From the NCBI GenBank assembly GCA_000695745.1, contig ASHK01000086.1:1-6995 (forward strand): DNA of 6,995 bases, in the 5' to 3' direction. The position numbers were made by a program, and so were the translations under genes. Positions 6,248 to 6,995 of this stretch are shown in pieces (within the stretch, counting starts at the first letter, position 1; each line of letters starts with the position of its first letter). The notes under the pieces were generated by a model, which was not told the origin of the DNA, did not search any database, and saw only the letters and a list, made by a program, of their open reading frames with translations. This DNA is from Vibrio madracius (GTDB taxonomy: Bacteria > Pseudomonadota > Gammaproteobacteria > Enterobacterales > Vibrionaceae).

Positions 6248-6995
6248 ATGATCAGTAGTTTTATTAATAATCAATATGTTGAAAGTCAGTCGGAACGACA
6301 TTTGCCTGTCTATGACCCTGCTACAGGTGAAGTGCAGAACCAAGTTGGACTGTGCTCAAAACAGGAAGTAGAGCAGGCAATTACCATTGCACAGGCAGCG
6401 TTTGACTCTTGGGCTAAAACCACACCGCTTAATCGCGCCAGAGTGATGTTCAAGTTCAAAACTCTGTTAGAACAGAATCGTGATGAACTGGCGAATATCA
6501 TCAGCCGTGAACATGGCAAGGTGTTTAGTGATGCATTAGGTGAGATAACTCGAGGGCTAGAGGTGGTCGAGTTTGCCTGCGGCATCCCACACCTGCAAAA
6601 AGGAGAGCATAGTCTAAATGTTGGGACTGGTGTCGATTCGCACTCGCAAATGATGCCACTTGGTGTGGTGGCCGGGATTTCACCATTTAACTTCCCAGTG
6701 ATGGTTCCTATGTGGATGTTTCCCATTGCCATCGCAACGGGCAACACCTTTATCTTAAAACCGTCAGAGAAAAATCCCTCTGCGCCTCTGTTTATTGCTG
6801 ACCTTCTGAAACAAGCGGGATTACCTGATGGTGTGTTTAATGTGGTTCAAGGGGATAAAGAAGCGGTAGTTACGTTACTGCAAGACCCAAGAATTCAAGC
6901 TGTTAGCTTTGTCGGTTCAACGCCGATTGCGGAATACATCTATTCTGAGGGCGCAAAATACGGCAAGCGCGTTCAAGCCCTTGGTGGTGCGAAAA
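6248..6995 (+). CDS. mmsA: CoA-acylating (methyl)malonate-semialdehyde dehydrogenase, 3'-truncated by window edge
   Basis: This enzyme oxidises malonate or methylmalonate semialdehyde with NAD and CoA to acetyl- or propionyl-CoA plus CO2, in inositol, beta-alanine or valine breakdown (the Bacillus homologue is IolA). The first 249 residues of about 500 are present and the frame is clean. Visible features of the aldehyde dehydrogenase fold are ISPFNFPVMVPMWM (144-157, with the oxyanion Asn148), KPSE (171-174, cofactor binding) and FVGSTPI (221-227). The stretch VQALGGAK at 242-249 is diagnostic: ordinary aldehyde dehydrogenases have ELGGK with a general-base Glu, whereas the CoA-acylating semialdehyde enzymes lack that Glu and have AL-x-GAKN. 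The catalytic Cys lies beyond the window. AAGGA precedes the start with good spacing. The upstream alcohol dehydrogenase fragment suggests a two-step alcohol-to-acyl-CoA route. Assignment to mmsA rather than iolA depends on pathway context that is not visible. Confidence 0.9.
   Translation, partial: MISSFINNQYVESQSERHLPVYDPATGEVQNQVGLCSKQEVEQAITIAQAAFDSWAKTTPLNRARVMFKFKTLLEQNRDELANIISREHGKVFSDALGEITRGLEVVEFACGIPHLQKGEHSLNVGTGVDSHSQMMPLGVVAGISPFNFPVMVPMWMFPIAIATGNTFILKPSEKNPSAPLFIADLLKQAGLPDGVFNVVQGDKEAVVTLLQDPRIQAVSFVGSTPIAEYIYSEGAKYGKRVQALGGAK

Noticed and set aside
6310..6747. 145-codon open frame on the minus strand
   Set aside because: It is the shadow of the mmsA coding strand, with Ser/Pro/Cys-rich low-quality composition.

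Overview
The window looks like chromosomal DNA from a marine gammaproteobacterium, most likely Vibrio or a close relative. This is inferred from moderate GC, the style of the proteins and the gene families; no marker gene is present to prove it. There are eight protein genes or fragments, no RNA genes, no CRISPR array and no insertion sequence.

Region 1 (1-1066, + strand) is the 3' part of an outer-membrane beta-barrel protein gene that enters from the left edge. Region 2 (1063-1602, - strand) is an isopentenyl-diphosphate isomerase gene (idi); its stop codon overlaps that of the barrel gene tail to tail. Region 3 (1790-2430, - strand) encodes a secreted START-domain lipid-binding protein. 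Region 4 (2618-5736, - strand) is a tightly packed sugar-type ABC transporter operon, transcribed leftwards as ATPase, permease 1, permease 2. Region 5 (about 5734-6995, + strand) is the C-terminal half of an iron-dependent alcohol dehydrogenase, followed by the start of a CoA-acylating (methyl)malonate-semialdehyde dehydrogenase gene that runs off the right edge.

Two oddities dominate. First, six of the eight genes are broken by one-base insertions or deletions, many in short homopolymers, and in each case the protein family continues immediately in another frame. Only permease 1 and the visible part of the aldehyde dehydrogenase are clean. Because unrelated housekeeping and accessory genes are hit alike, sequence error is a more economical explanation than gene decay. 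Second, near 5737 the transporter ATPase (lacking about its first 160 residues) is joined head to head to an alcohol dehydrogenase that lacks its N-terminal half. Both 5' ends, any shared promoter region and the expected substrate-binding protein are missing. This is either a real deletion or rearrangement, or a contig misjoin.

Functionally, the right half suggests a catabolic locus in which a polyol- or sugar-like compound is imported by the ABC transporter and processed through an alcohol dehydrogenase and a semialdehyde dehydrogenase to an acyl-CoA. The inositol pathway is one known user of the last enzyme, but the substrate cannot be fixed from this window. I found no convincing new biological system; the ATPase/dehydrogenase junction is the point most worth checking.
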